From assembly GCA_024398095.1 (NCBI GenBank), contig JAKSJK010000010.1, positions 1 to 42,477 of the forward strand: 42,477 bases of DNA. Direction: 5' to 3'. How positions within the stretch are numbered: the stretch's first letter is position 1; each line of letters starts with the position of its first letter. This DNA is from Bacteroidales bacterium (lineage in GTDB: Bacteria > Bacteroidota > Bacteroidia > Bacteroidales > UBA932). This document shows, piece by piece, positions 32,744 to 41,588 of the stretch. Below the pieces are notes generated by a model. The model searched no databases. It was not told the DNA's origin and saw only the letters and a program-made list of their open reading frames with translations. The translations under genes were made by a program, and so were the position numbers.

Positions 32744-34906
32744 ATGCGTGCTATACTCAAATATCTCCTACCTTTGGTGCTGATCACAGTCTTCATGGCT
32801 TCGTGCAGTACCACCCGTGTGCTGAACGATGGTGAGTACAGGCTCGCATCCAACAGGATAGTGATCCAAAACGGTGATCTGAGCACCGGCGAGCTGGATC
32901 CCTACATCAAGCAGAAGACCGTCAAGTGGAGTCCATTCATGTATGTCTACAACTGGTCCAACGGCAAGGGCAAAGGCTGGGACAGGTTCGTGCAGAAAAT
33001 CGGCATAGCCCCGGTGGTTTACCAGTCGGAGCAGGTCGAGGGCACCGAGCAGAATATGGTCAAAAGGCTTGAATATCTTGGATATTACTCCTCTGACGTG
33101 GAAGGCAGCGTAAGGGTAAAGAAACGCAATGTCTATGTCACCTACAATGTGACGCTGGGCAAGCAGTACCCTATTCGGAAATTCACCTGGGATGTGCCCG
33201 AGGGGCAGTTCCGTGAGGATTTCGACCGCGATACATCCAAGATCACAATCAAGCCGGGCACCATGCTTTCCGAACAGGCGCTGGAGGCTGAAAGCGAGCG
33301 TCTTTCCAGCGAAATGCGCAGCATAGGCTACTATGGCTTTGACAAGACACGCTTCTTCTTCGAGGCTGATTCGCTTGCCAGGAACGACTCCGTGGATCTG
33401 CACATGAGCATACGCGAGTATTCCAGAGGCGACAGGCCTGAAGATGCGGTTCCCCTTGTTCCGTATCACATCGGCAAGGTTACAATCTCCCATCCTGCCG
33501 GCCTGAAATTCCGCGAGAAAGTGCTTCTGAACCTGAATACAATCAAACCTGGCGATCTCTACAGCGAACCGACGGTCAGCAATACATATTCCCGCCTGGG
33601 TTCTCTCAGGGTGTTCAACAATGTGGGCATCACGATGACTCCGACCGATTCCTGCACCGTGGGCTGCGACATAAAACTCGGACAGTCAAAGTTGCAAGGC
33701 TTCAAGGTGAATCTGGAAGGCTCTGTTAACTCTACGGGACTCTTCGGTATATCCCCTCAGCTCAGCTACTACCACAAGAATATATTCCGTGGCGGAGAGT
33801 GGCTGAATCTGGGATTCATGGGTAACTTCCAGTTCAAGTTCAAGGAGGCGAACGTTCATTCCAACGAATTCGGTGTGAACGCAGGTCTGAGCTTCCCGAA
33901 CTTCCTCGGCCTGCCATACAGGATCTTTACGGGCCCTGTAATGCCGAGAACGGACGTTAATCTTTCGTATAATTATCAGAACCGTCCAGAGTATACGAGG
34001 CACATCATTTCCGGTTCCTACGGCTACAATGTATCCTACAAGAATTTCTTCTTCCAGGCCTACCCGCTGCAGCTTAGCATTGTGCGCCTGACGGACCTGG
34101 ACAGCGATTTCTACAAGGCGCTGGCCAATGACCCGTATATGAGGAATTCCTACTCCAACCACTTTGATTTCGGAGCCGGAGCCAACTTCTACTTTACTAC
34201 GAATACCGACAGCAATCCGCAGACCTCGTTCTTCTACACCCGTCTGAATGTCAATCATGCAGGTAACCTGCTAAGCGCTTTCAACAAGCTGATGAAACAG
34301 AACGACGACGGACTGAGGACCATATGGAATATTCCTTATTCTCAGTATGTGCTGGCGGAACTGACTGTCGGAAAGACATGGAGATTCGGCCGAGACAATG
34401 GGCAGGCGGTTGCGACACGAGTCCTGGCCGGAGCCGGCTATGCCTACGGAAACTCCACCTCCCTGCCGTTCGAACGTACTTTCTATGCCGGCGGCGCAAG
34501 CAGTCTGCGAGGCTGGCAGGCCCGTTCCGTCGGTCCTGGTTTCTCACAGATGGACACCACCTTCGTGATCCCGAACCAGAATGGCGACATGAGGCTGGAA
34601 GCGAATCTCGAGTACCGCGCCCGTATCTTCTGGAAGATAGAAGGTGCTGCCTTCCTGGATGCCGGAAACGTGTGGACCTACCGCAATACCACTGAAAACG
34701 ATGAGCGTCCTTCCTCCTTCAGTTTCAAGAGCGTCGCCATGAACTGGGGCTTGGGTCTGCGCGTTAACTTAAACTTCATTGTACTGCGACTCGACTGGGG
34801 TATGAGAATACATGACCCGGCCAGAGAGAATGCCTGGGTCGTACCGAGGGACTGGTTCCGGAAAAATGGCTATGCAGTCCACTTCGGCGTGGGATATCCA
34901 TTCTAG
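32744..34906 (+). CDS. tamL: TamL-like BamA/Omp85-family lipoprotein
   Basis: The 720-residue protein combines a lipoprotein signal (FMASC, Cys18 counted from the ATG at 32744) with an Omp85 layout: N-terminal POTRA-like repeats (about residues 20-310, with GEYRLASNRIVI, KQYPIRKFTWDVPEGQF, PGTMLSEQALEAESERL) and a C-terminal 16-strand barrel (about 330-720). The barrel has the RTFYAGGASSLRGWQARSVGPG segment with the RGW lid-loop motif, and ends in HFGVGYPF with terminal Phe. TamL is the Bacteroidota lipidated TamA-like protein that works with TamB in outer-membrane assembly. It faces the GH13 gene with only 2 bp between stops. tamB is not adjacent in this window. Confidence 0.9.
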   Translation: MRAILKYLLPLVLITVFMASCSTTRVLNDGEYRLASNRIVIQNGDLSTGELDPYIKQKTVKWSPFMYVYNWSNGKGKGWDRFVQKIGIAPVVYQSEQVEGTEQNMVKRLEYLGYYSSDVEGSVRVKKRNVYVTYNVTLGKQYPIRKFTWDVPEGQFREDFDRDTSKITIKPGTMLSEQALEAESERLSSEMRSIGYYGFDKTRFFFEADSLARNDSVDLHMSIREYSRGDRPEDAVPLVPYHIGKVTISHPAGLKFREKVLLNLNTIKPGDLYSEPTVSNTYSRLGSLRVFNNVGITMTPTDSCTVGCDIKLGQSKLQGFKVNLEGSVNSTGLFGISPQLSYYHKNIFRGGEWLNLGFMGNFQFKFKEANVHSNEFGVNAGLSFPNFLGLPYRIFTGPVMPRTDVNLSYNYQNRPEYTRHIISGSYGYNVSYKNFFFQAYPLQLSIVRLTDLDSDFYKALANDPYMRNSYSNHFDFGAGANFYFTTNTDSNPQTSFFYTRLNVNHAGNLLSAFNKLMKQNDDGLRTIWNIPYSQYVLAELTVGKTWRFGRDNGQAVATRVLAGAGYAYGNSTSLPFERTFYAGGASSLRGWQARSVGPGFSQMDTTFVIPNQNGDMRLEANLEYRARIFWKIEGAAFLDAGNVWTYRNTTENDERPSSFSFKSVAMNWGLGLRVNLNFIVLRLDWGMRIHDPARENAWVVPRDWFRKNGYAVHFGVGYPF

Positions 34907-34908
34907 GA

Positions 34909-36366
34909 TCAGCCGAGTTCTTTTACAGAAAAGTCGAAGGCGGGGATGGTCACGAAGACCTCTCCGTCTATTTTTTTGCCGTAGTAGTCTGAGGCCTCTG
35001 CAGGAATATTGATGTGGACGTGACGCTTGCGGTGGCTGAAGTTGCAAACCACCAGATGTGAGTCGTTCAGGAAGGCGAACATCAGGTCGGGATCGAATTC
35101 CCAACCCTGGCAATAGCCGAGGTCGAAGGAGTCGCCGCTAAGGGACGAGGAGAGTTGGAGCAGCATGGCGTAACGACAGAAAAGCTCTGCCTCACGGAAG
35201 CTGACTGAACCTCTTCCTGCTTCCGATGTTTCAGTAACAATTTCGTTGATACCGAGAGATTTATATGCTCCTGTATGAATTATTGCTTTAAGTTTTGCAA
35301 GTGAGTCTGCTGACCAGAAATCGTAGATGGTGCTGCGACCGTCCGGACCGCTCTGTCCGGCATCTTCCAGTCCCCTTTCGCCCATTTCCTGTCCGGCATA
35401 CAGCATGAAGGCGCCGTGATTGAAGAGCGCACTGACACCGGCACCCGCAAGTCCATAGGAGGCCTTCCCGGCAAATGCGGGCGAGGCTATGCGTTTCTCA
35501 TCATGGTTCTCCAGGAAGTTCAGCATGGAGCCTTCCAGATCACCAAGGTGCTGCCAGTTCCAGGTGATGGATTTTGCGCTGGCGTCCCAGGCTGCCGGGT
35601 CGTTTTCGCAATGGCTGCTGTGTCTGCAGATGATTGCGTGCAGCGCATCATACAGTCCGGACTTATCGTAGAGCAGATCGAAGCCGACCTCACGGATGTA
35701 TTTCCAATAATTGTCTTTGTTGTAGACTTCGGCAACGAATTCCAGACCTGGGAATTCAGATTTCAATCGGGCAATAGCCCACTGGAAGAATTCGCATGGC
35801 ACCAGTTCGACCATGTCGCAGCGGAAACCGTCTACACCCAGAAGAGCCCAATGGCGCAGTATCCTGTAAAGTGTACCCCAGGTGGCCGGGTGATTGTAGT
35901 CAATCTTGACTGTGTCGGTCCAGTCGTAATCACAGCGGCCGCAGTCCGGGATGCCGCCGAAATCGTCGTGATAATTCGGTGCAACGTGGTTCGGAATGAA
36001 GTCGATCAGACACTTGAGTCCAGCCTTGTGCGTGCGGTCAACAAGTTCTTTGAAATCTTCAAGTGATCCGAGGTAAGGTGCTGTCTCATAGTAGTTTTCC
36101 ACAGCATACGGAGAGCCGGCCAAGCCTTTGACAAATGCGGATGCCGGCCTGCCGTCATGTGCCGGGACAGAGTCGCTTGATGCATGATGGAGAATGCCGG
36201 TATACCAGACATGGGTGCAGCCTAGCCAATGTATGTATTCCAGGGTGGCCTCGTCAACATCTGCGAATGTGCCGCAGCCGTTTTCTGCCAGAGAGCCATA
36301 CTTGACATTCGCCCCGTCTGAATTGCCCCAGTAGCGTGGGAGCATCTGATATATGATTTTCTTCAT
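34909..36366 (-). CDS. GH13 alpha-amylase family glycosidase, cytoplasmic
   Basis: This 485-residue protein has the four GH13 motifs: DFIPNH (122-127), GFRCDMVEL with nucleophile Asp184, VAEVY with acid/base Glu213, and ENHD with Asp289. There is no signal peptide, and the C-terminus forms a short beta domain, so it is predicted to act on intracellular alpha-glucans or maltodextrins. A PNHVAPNYH stretch and a short B domain are present. It is not in a starch-utilisation (Sus) locus; it lies between tamL and the secreted glycosidase. The subfamily and product (hydrolysis or transfer) cannot be read from sequence. Its start at 36366 is supported by the -7 box 19 bp upstream. Confidence 0.9.
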   Translation of the reverse strand: MKKIIYQMLPRYWGNSDGANVKYGSLAENGCGTFADVDEATLEYIHWLGCTHVWYTGILHHASSDSVPAHDGRPASAFVKGLAGSPYAVENYYETAPYLGSLEDFKELVDRTHKAGLKCLIDFIPNHVAPNYHDDFGGIPDCGRCDYDWTDTVKIDYNHPATWGTLYRILRHWALLGVDGFRCDMVELVPCEFFQWAIARLKSEFPGLEFVAEVYNKDNYWKYIREVGFDLLYDKSGLYDALHAIICRHSSHCENDPAAWDASAKSITWNWQHLGDLEGSMLNFLENHDEKRIASPAFAGKASYGLAGAGVSALFNHGAFMLYAGQEMGERGLEDAGQSGPDGRSTIYDFWSADSLAKLKAIIHTGAYKSLGINEIVTETSEAGRGSVSFREAELFCRYAMLLQLSSSLSGDSFDLGYCQGWEFDPDLMFAFLNDSHLVVCNFSHRKRHVHINIPAEASDYYGKKIDGEVFVTIPAFDFSVKELG

Positions 36367-36385
36367 CGTCTTTTATTTACGCGTG

Positions 36386-36393
36386 CAAAAATA
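36386..36393 (-). promoter_or_regulatory. -7 box for the GH13 gene
   Basis: TATTTTTG on the minus strand, 19 bp before the ATG at 36366. Confidence 0.55.
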
Positions 36394-36405
36394 CGGTTTT
36401 TTGAT

Positions 36406-36413
36406 TAATTTTG
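36406..36413 (+). promoter_or_regulatory. -7 box for the NAGPA-like gene
   Basis: TAATTTTG on the plus strand, 21 bp before the ATG at 36435. It is divergent from the GH13 -7 box with 12 bp between the boxes. Confidence 0.55.
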
Positions 36414-36434
36414 TGAGATAGACCATATAATAAT

Positions 36435-37298
36435 ATGAAGACTGACAGATTCTTTACACTCATCCTGACGCTGTGTTTTTCTGCTTTTGCGCACGCTCAG
36501 GCAACCGATTACGTCATTGACGAGACAAAGGACAGCAAGGCATTCGAGGCTGCGGACTGGGGCTGGCACTCCATCGGCAAGGACATTGAGGCCGGATATG
36601 CCAATTTCTCGATATTCAACAGCACACAGAGCATTTCTGTGATACGCTATAAGGCAAAGAAGCACAAGACCGACTTCCTCCACTGCCCTGCCGACCTGCG
36701 AAGCACAACCAGCAAGGCAGGAATAGGAAAAGGAGCTCTGGCATCCATGAACGGCAGTTATTTCAATGTGAAGACGCTCTACCCTACCACCTTCTTCAAG
36801 GACAACGGCAAGCAGGTGGGATGGACCTACCACAAGGAAGTTCCGAGAGTCAACGGTCTGGTATGCCTGAAAGGCAGGAAGATCGAGGTGGTCGAAGCGG
36901 CTGACACATCTGAATTCTATACAATCGCAAAACATTACAAGGAATGTCTGGCTTCCGGCCCGGTACTCGTGGACAACGGTGTGCGCCGCAGTTACAGTTA
37001 TGAGCAGTCATTCTTCACCTACCGTCATCCGCGTACCATGATAGGTATCACCAAGAACGGTTGGATCTATCTTGTCGTCGTAGACGGCCGCTTCCCTGGC
37101 CAGGGAGAAGGGGCCACAATTGCAGAAATGGCCTTCCTGGCTGAGCATTTCGGTCTCTATGATGCCCTGAACCTCGACGGAGGCGGATCTTCTGCAATAT
37201 GGAATTCGAAAGACGGCACACTCAACCACCCTTACGACAACAAGAAGTTCGATCACGAGGGCGAACGCGAGGTTCCAAACGTTGTTCTGGTATATTGA
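36435..37298 (+). CDS. secreted phosphodiester glycosidase (NAGPA/DUF2233) family protein
   Basis: The 287-residue protein has a Sec signal peptide (about 22 residues, ending AHAQ) and a single NAGPA domain. The family includes the uncovering enzyme, which removes GlcNAc from a phosphodiester, and related hydrolases of sugar phosphodiesters. Landmarks are GALASMNGSYFNV (about 95-107), ASGPVLVDNGVRR, RHPRTMIGITKNGWIYLVVVDGR, and NLDGGGSSA near residue 257. All are conserved in the family. No lipobox is seen, so it is probably periplasmic. A strong bidirectional terminator follows. The natural substrate in Bacteroidota is not established; cell-wall teichoic-type or host glycan phosphodiesters are possibilities. 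Confidence 0.88.
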   Translation: MKTDRFFTLILTLCFSAFAHAQATDYVIDETKDSKAFEAADWGWHSIGKDIEAGYANFSIFNSTQSISVIRYKAKKHKTDFLHCPADLRSTTSKAGIGKGALASMNGSYFNVKTLYPTTFFKDNGKQVGWTYHKEVPRVNGLVCLKGRKIEVVEAADTSEFYTIAKHYKECLASGPVLVDNGVRRSYSYEQSFFTYRHPRTMIGITKNGWIYLVVVDGRFPGQGEGATIAEMAFLAEHFGLYDALNLDGGGSSAIWNSKDGTLNHPYDNKKFDHEGEREVPNVVLVY

Positions 37299-37305
37299 TA
37301 AAACA

Positions 37306-37332
37306 AAAGACCTGGTTGAACGCCAGGTCTTT
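37306..37332. terminator. bidirectional terminator after the NAGPA gene
   Basis: A 10-bp perfect stem, AAAGACCTGG/CCAGGTCTTT (37306-37315 and 37323-37332), loop TTGAACG, flanked by AAAAC and GTTTT. It serves this gene and the convergent phosphoesterase gene. Confidence 0.88.
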
Positions 37333-37353
37333 CTGTTTTATCTCGGAGCTGGA

Positions 37354-39705
37354 TTACCAGGCCCTGTACATCATCGGATAGCTTAAGCCGTCCGTAATGA
37401 CGTCTGAGCACTCGTACTTGGTTCCGTATGGGTCAGTCGCAACCACCTTGATTCTGGCGCTAGGATTGCTCAGGGTGTATTTCCACATATGGAACATATT
37501 GGTGTAGTATGAGGTGCTGGTGGTTCCGCGGCCTATGTAGCCGATGTGCAGACCGATTGCCCACCAGTCCTGGTTGGAGCCTGTAGGGATGTCGTAGGTC
37601 TCGCCCTTGGTTACACTGCTGAAGGTCTTCTTGCTGTTGCCCATCATGGAAGCATTGCCCTTCAATACGCCATCTTCGTACACTTCGACCTTCCAGCGGG
37701 AATCTCCGTTGAAGACGTTGATGAGGAGGGTTGAAGAAGTGTGAGGCCACTGGAAGTATGCGTATGAGCCGCCGGTCTTGAGGTCACCCTTGTAGACGCG
37801 GATCTGGTAGTCGCGCATGTTCATTCCTTCGTTGAAGCCGACGAAATAGTCATCCTTGATGTTGGCGGTGCCGAACTTGTAGATGTGGTAGCCGGCAGGA
37901 CAGCCGTCGCCCTCGATCTTGCTCCACCACCACTGGCCGCAGACAGCTGAGTGGATGTGCTCAAACATTCCGGTGCTATTGACATTCGGATAGCCACGGT
38001 AATAGTGGGTGTGTCCGGAGAATACGGTTGAATTAGGATGGGTCTTGATTGTGTTCAGAACATCCATGACATGGGTGTTGTTGGCACCTGTGCAGCCAGC
38101 CACAGGGATGTGTACATTGAGAACCACCTGATAATCTGATGGAACATAGGACATATCCTGCTTGAACCATTCCCACTGCTCATCGCTGAAACCGCAGTGG
38201 TATTTTGATGCATCGGTATTGCTGTCGAAGTAAACATCCTTCATCATGATGAAGTGAGTCTTGCCACGGTTGAAGGAATAGTTGATCGGACCGAAGCAGT
38301 TCTCGAAATCACGCTGTACCTTCAGGTTTAAAGTGCTGCTCGTGGCGTCCGTATTCAGAGGCTTGCTTGAATAGAGATAGGTGAAGTCATGGTTGCCCAT
38401 GGTCTGGAACACCGGCATGTTCACTTTAGAGAAGTGGCTTCTCATTGTCGGCATTCCGCCGGTAGAGTTGCGTGATCCCTCTGAGTAGACAATGTCGCCC
38501 AGGGTGATGCCATAGCAAGGAATACCCTGCTGAGTTATATGGGTGTTGAGAGCAGGGACAGCCTCCTCGAGGAAACGCTGGGTATCAGCCTTCTTCTGTG
38601 GGCTTCTGGCAGCGTTATGAGCCTGCGGATCGGCCATCGCAAAGATCGCGAATTCTGTCTCAACAGCCTGTTTTTCCAGAGTAAAGTTATAGTTTTTCAC
38701 CATGTTGTCGTAGCGCTGGAAGAACTTAGGACAGCCGTCGCTGGTTGAAATCCTCACATCCGAAGGCAATGATATATATATATACCATGTGTCACTGCAT
38801 GTGTAGACTCTGTACTTTCCATCTTCATCGGTCTTGGTGCAGTTGAAACCATCGGAGACAACGATTCCCACCGCAGGTGTACCGTCACTGTAAGTTACCT
38901 TTCCAGCAGCGTAGTTGTATGGGCCTGGAGTGTCTTCCGGCTCATTATCCCACACATCATCTGGGAGATTTATGTCACTGATCTTCGTAACTGTGTTGCG
39001 TTTGATGGCGAGGTTGCCGACAGCGACCTCTTTCTTTTCGCCCGAGGTTGATGTTACTGTAATCTTGACGTTCGTGTAATTACCCGGCATCAAAGCAATC
39101 AGGTAGGTACTGCCGTTGGCAAATTCAGATGCGGCTGAAGAAATGGTCAGGTTCTTGCTTCCCGAAACCAGGCTTACATTTGGAAGTCCGTTCTCAAGTG
39201 TGATCTCAGCGCTTCCACAGAGATTTTCAGAAGCAGATACAACAAAGTTCTTGACTTTCTGCTTGCCGAAATCCACCTTCACGCCAGCAAAACCCATTAT
39301 TGTCTTGAATCCGATATTCTTTGAGTCACCCACACCGACAAGAAAATTTGAACCGGCCTGAACTTTCTCCGGTTCAGCGATTTGGATGGACTTGATCTTT
39401 ACCGAATAAACGGAACCGTTCCAAGTAGGCGCTGCAGATGAAGGGAAGAAGGCATTGTATAATTTAGAACTTGTTCCAATGCCGCTGAGCACTGCTGCGG
39501 TACCGCCGGAACTTTTAACAGAAAGTTTCACCGCCTTGTTGTCTTTTCCATAAACATACGCGCTTTCTCCACTCTTCCATTTGCTTACTCCATCTTCCAA
39601 AGTGGCATTGATGTTCAATTCAACCGGGCCTGCAGGCTCATCTTTCTTGCAGGAATACAGTGCAACTACGCACAGTACTGCAAGGAACAGATTAATTTTC
39701 TTCAT
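37354..39705 (-). CDS. calcineurin-like phosphoesterase lipoprotein (MetallophosN/C type)
   Basis: The 783-residue protein starts with a lipoprotein signal (ALYSC, Cys19). Residues about 25-250 form a fimbrillin-like or Ig-like beta region. A MetallophosN domain (AAGKVTYSDGTPAVGIVVSDG, about 265-345) precedes the metallophosphatase core, whose metal ligands are in MADPQAH (about 357), LGDIVYSEG, MGNHDF, VLNVHIP and SGHTHYYRG. The MetallophosC domain makes the C-terminus. The family is secreted in Bacteroidota with unproven substrates, probably phosphoesters outside the cell. Inside the MetallophosN codons is a 13-base run of alternating A and T (38772-38784). The promoter has a good -33 at the standard spacing. 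Confidence 0.88.
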   Translation of the reverse strand: MKKINLFLAVLCVVALYSCKKDEPAGPVELNINATLEDGVSKWKSGESAYVYGKDNKAVKLSVKSSGGTAAVLSGIGTSSKLYNAFFPSSAAPTWNGSVYSVKIKSIQIAEPEKVQAGSNFLVGVGDSKNIGFKTIMGFAGVKVDFGKQKVKNFVVSASENLCGSAEITLENGLPNVSLVSGSKNLTISSAASEFANGSTYLIALMPGNYTNVKITVTSTSGEKKEVAVGNLAIKRNTVTKISDINLPDDVWDNEPEDTPGPYNYAAGKVTYSDGTPAVGIVVSDGFNCTKTDEDGKYRVYTCSDTWYIYISLPSDVRISTSDGCPKFFQRYDNMVKNYNFTLEKQAVETEFAIFAMADPQAHNAARSPQKKADTQRFLEEAVPALNTHITQQGIPCYGITLGDIVYSEGSRNSTGGMPTMRSHFSKVNMPVFQTMGNHDFTYLYSSKPLNTDATSSTLNLKVQRDFENCFGPINYSFNRGKTHFIMMKDVYFDSNTDASKYHCGFSDEQWEWFKQDMSYVPSDYQVVLNVHIPVAGCTGANNTHVMDVLNTIKTHPNSTVFSGHTHYYRGYPNVNSTGMFEHIHSAVCGQWWWSKIEGDGCPAGYHIYKFGTANIKDDYFVGFNEGMNMRDYQIRVYKGDLKTGGSYAYFQWPHTSSTLLINVFNGDSRWKVEVYEDGVLKGNASMMGNSKKTFSSVTKGETYDIPTGSNQDWWAIGLHIGYIGRGTTSTSYYTNMFHMWKYTLSNPSARIKVVATDPYGTKYECSDVITDGLSYPMMYRAW

Positions 39706-39737
39706 ATTTCAGTGTCATTGATTTTCAAACAAACGCA

Positions 39738-39768
39738 CAAAATTAATAATAATATGTGTTTGCGCCAA
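39738..39768 (-). promoter_or_regulatory. promoter of the phosphoesterase gene
   Basis: On the minus strand TTG (39768-39766), 20 bp, TAATTTTG (39745-39738), 33 bp before the ATG. The region overlaps the space after the topB stop at 39771; no topB terminator is seen, so read-through into this gene is possible. Confidence 0.68.
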
Positions 39769-39770
39769 GA

Positions 39771-41570
39771 TTAATCTTGTTTGCGGACGGTCCGCCCGAG
39801 CAATTCGTCTGTAAGGGCGACCGTAAATCTGCGGATGGACTTGTCGAAGGCTATAGGCGAAGTCTTTCCGTCCACAATGTCGGAGAGAGCCTTTTCCCAC
39901 TGCCCTGTCAGACGGACATCGGCAATGTAGCTGTCTTTGACTTTTTCGTAGACTTCAAGGCCGAGATCGGTAGGTATCAGGGATTTTTTCTCTTTCCTCA
40001 CATATCCCCTTTTCATGATGGTTTCGATCTCGGATGCACGGGTTGCAGGGGTGCCGATTCCGACATCCTTCAAAGCGTCCTTGAGGTCGTTTTCATCAAC
40101 CTCTTTGCCGGCGTGTTCCATTGCCTCTAGAAGCGACGCCTCGGTGTGGAGAGGCCTTGGTTTTGTCTTTCCTTCAAATGGCTTTATTTTAAGTATTTTG
40201 ATAACTTCACCTACAGTAAAGCTTGGGAGCTGCTGATTGTCCTCGTCCTCGTCTTTTTCCTTCTGTACAGCCTTCCATCCGGGCTTCAGGATCACATTGC
40301 CGCGGGCACCGAAAGACACGCCTGCGGCATCGAATTCAACTGAGGTGGAAAGCATGTCGCACTGAGGGGACATAGCCTCCAGCATGCGCACTACCACGAG
40401 GTCATAAACCTTCTGTTCGAGGTCGCTCAGGCCGATCGCCATGATCTCTGTCGGAAGCAATGCGTGGTGGTCGGTCACCTTGGTTTTGTCTACGCTGTGG
40501 CGATTGAGTTTCTGTCCCGCCATCGCACGGGCGGCCTGTCCGTAAAGACGGTGTCCCCCCTGCAGTTCGATCAGTCCCGGAACCTTTGCGTAAACATCGT
40601 CCGGAATGAACTTTGAACCGGTACGGGGGTAGGTCAGGAGCTTCTTTTCGTACAGGCTCTGGGCTATGTCCAGACAGTCCTGTGCCGAAAGATTGTACTT
40701 GCGGTTGGCCTCTTTCTGGAGGGAGGTCAGGTCGTGGAGATAAGGCGGCTGCTGGGCCCTTTCCTTCTTCTCCATCTTAGTAACTGTCATCTGGCCTGCC
40801 GCAGCAATCTTTTCGATGTCGGCGTTTAGCTTTTCTACATCGTAATATCGTTCCTTCGCAGTCGCGGCGAAGGCGGTGCCGTCTTTCCTAGCTGCCACCT
40901 TGAGGTTCCAGAAGGTCTGAGGCACAAAGTCTTTGTTCTCAAGGTAGCGCTTGCAGACCATGGCCAGGGTCGGTGTCTGTACACGCCCAAGGGAGAGCAG
41001 CTTGCCTCTGCCACCTGAAACCAGCGTGAGAGCGCGTGTGGCATTGATTCCGACCAGCCAGTCTGCTTCGTTGCGGGCCTTGCCGGCATAATACAGATTG
41101 TCGAAATCCTTGCTGTCCATGAGGTTTGCAAGACCTTCTTTTATGGCTGCGTCCGTGAGCGACGAAGTCCAGAGTCGCTTGACCGGCTTGCTGCAGCCCA
41201 CGTAGGCGTAGATATATCTCTGTATCAGTTCACCCTCACGGCCGGCATCACCTGCATTTATGATGTATTCCGATTCGTCGAAGAGCTTTCGTATGATTCC
41301 GAGCTGCTTGACATAGCCCTCGTCTGCGGCCTTGCGGCCTCCCTTTTCAGACATGCCGGCCTGCAGGAAGAACTGCGGCGGCAGAATAGGCAGATTGCCT
41401 ATGAACCATGCGCCTTCAGCCTCAGGCGCAAATATGGATACCAGGTGTCCGAAGGCCCAGGTCACGTTGTAACCATTACCGGTCAGATACCCATCACACC
41501 TCACTGTGGCACCGACAATGCGGGCCAGATCTCTCGCCGCGGAGGGTTTCTCCGCTATAATAGTTACCAT
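39771..41570 (-). CDS. topB: DNA topoisomerase III
   Basis: This 599-residue type IA topoisomerase relaxes negative supercoils and decatenates DNA during replication and recombination. The Toprim domain opens with VTIIAEKPSAARDLARIVGA and contains NAGDAGREGELI, the acidic metal-binding triad. The active-site Tyr314 is in LLTYPRTGSKFI. The protein ends shortly after domain IV (ELLGRTVRKQD) with no C-terminal zinc-ribbon repeats, which many TopB proteins have. It starts 18 bp after the PNP stop codon in the same operon. TopB is also carried by Bacteroidales conjugative elements, but no transfer gene is nearby, so this is taken as the chromosomal copy. Confidence 0.95.
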   Translation of the reverse strand: MVTIIAEKPSAARDLARIVGATVRCDGYLTGNGYNVTWAFGHLVSIFAPEAEGAWFIGNLPILPPQFFLQAGMSEKGGRKAADEGYVKQLGIIRKLFDESEYIINAGDAGREGELIQRYIYAYVGCSKPVKRLWTSSLTDAAIKEGLANLMDSKDFDNLYYAGKARNEADWLVGINATRALTLVSGGRGKLLSLGRVQTPTLAMVCKRYLENKDFVPQTFWNLKVAARKDGTAFAATAKERYYDVEKLNADIEKIAAAGQMTVTKMEKKERAQQPPYLHDLTSLQKEANRKYNLSAQDCLDIAQSLYEKKLLTYPRTGSKFIPDDVYAKVPGLIELQGGHRLYGQAARAMAGQKLNRHSVDKTKVTDHHALLPTEIMAIGLSDLEQKVYDLVVVRMLEAMSPQCDMLSTSVEFDAAGVSFGARGNVILKPGWKAVQKEKDEDEDNQQLPSFTVGEVIKILKIKPFEGKTKPRPLHTEASLLEAMEHAGKEVDENDLKDALKDVGIGTPATRASEIETIMKRGYVRKEKKSLIPTDLGLEVYEKVKDSYIADVRLTGQWEKALSDIVDGKTSPIAFDKSIRRFTVALTDELLGRTVRKQD

Positions 41571-41588
41571 TGTGTATCTCTTTGATTT

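Noticed and set aside
39771..41570. topB as a sign of an integrative conjugative element
   Set aside because: No tra, mob, integrase or tet-type genes nearby; the neighbours are housekeeping genes.
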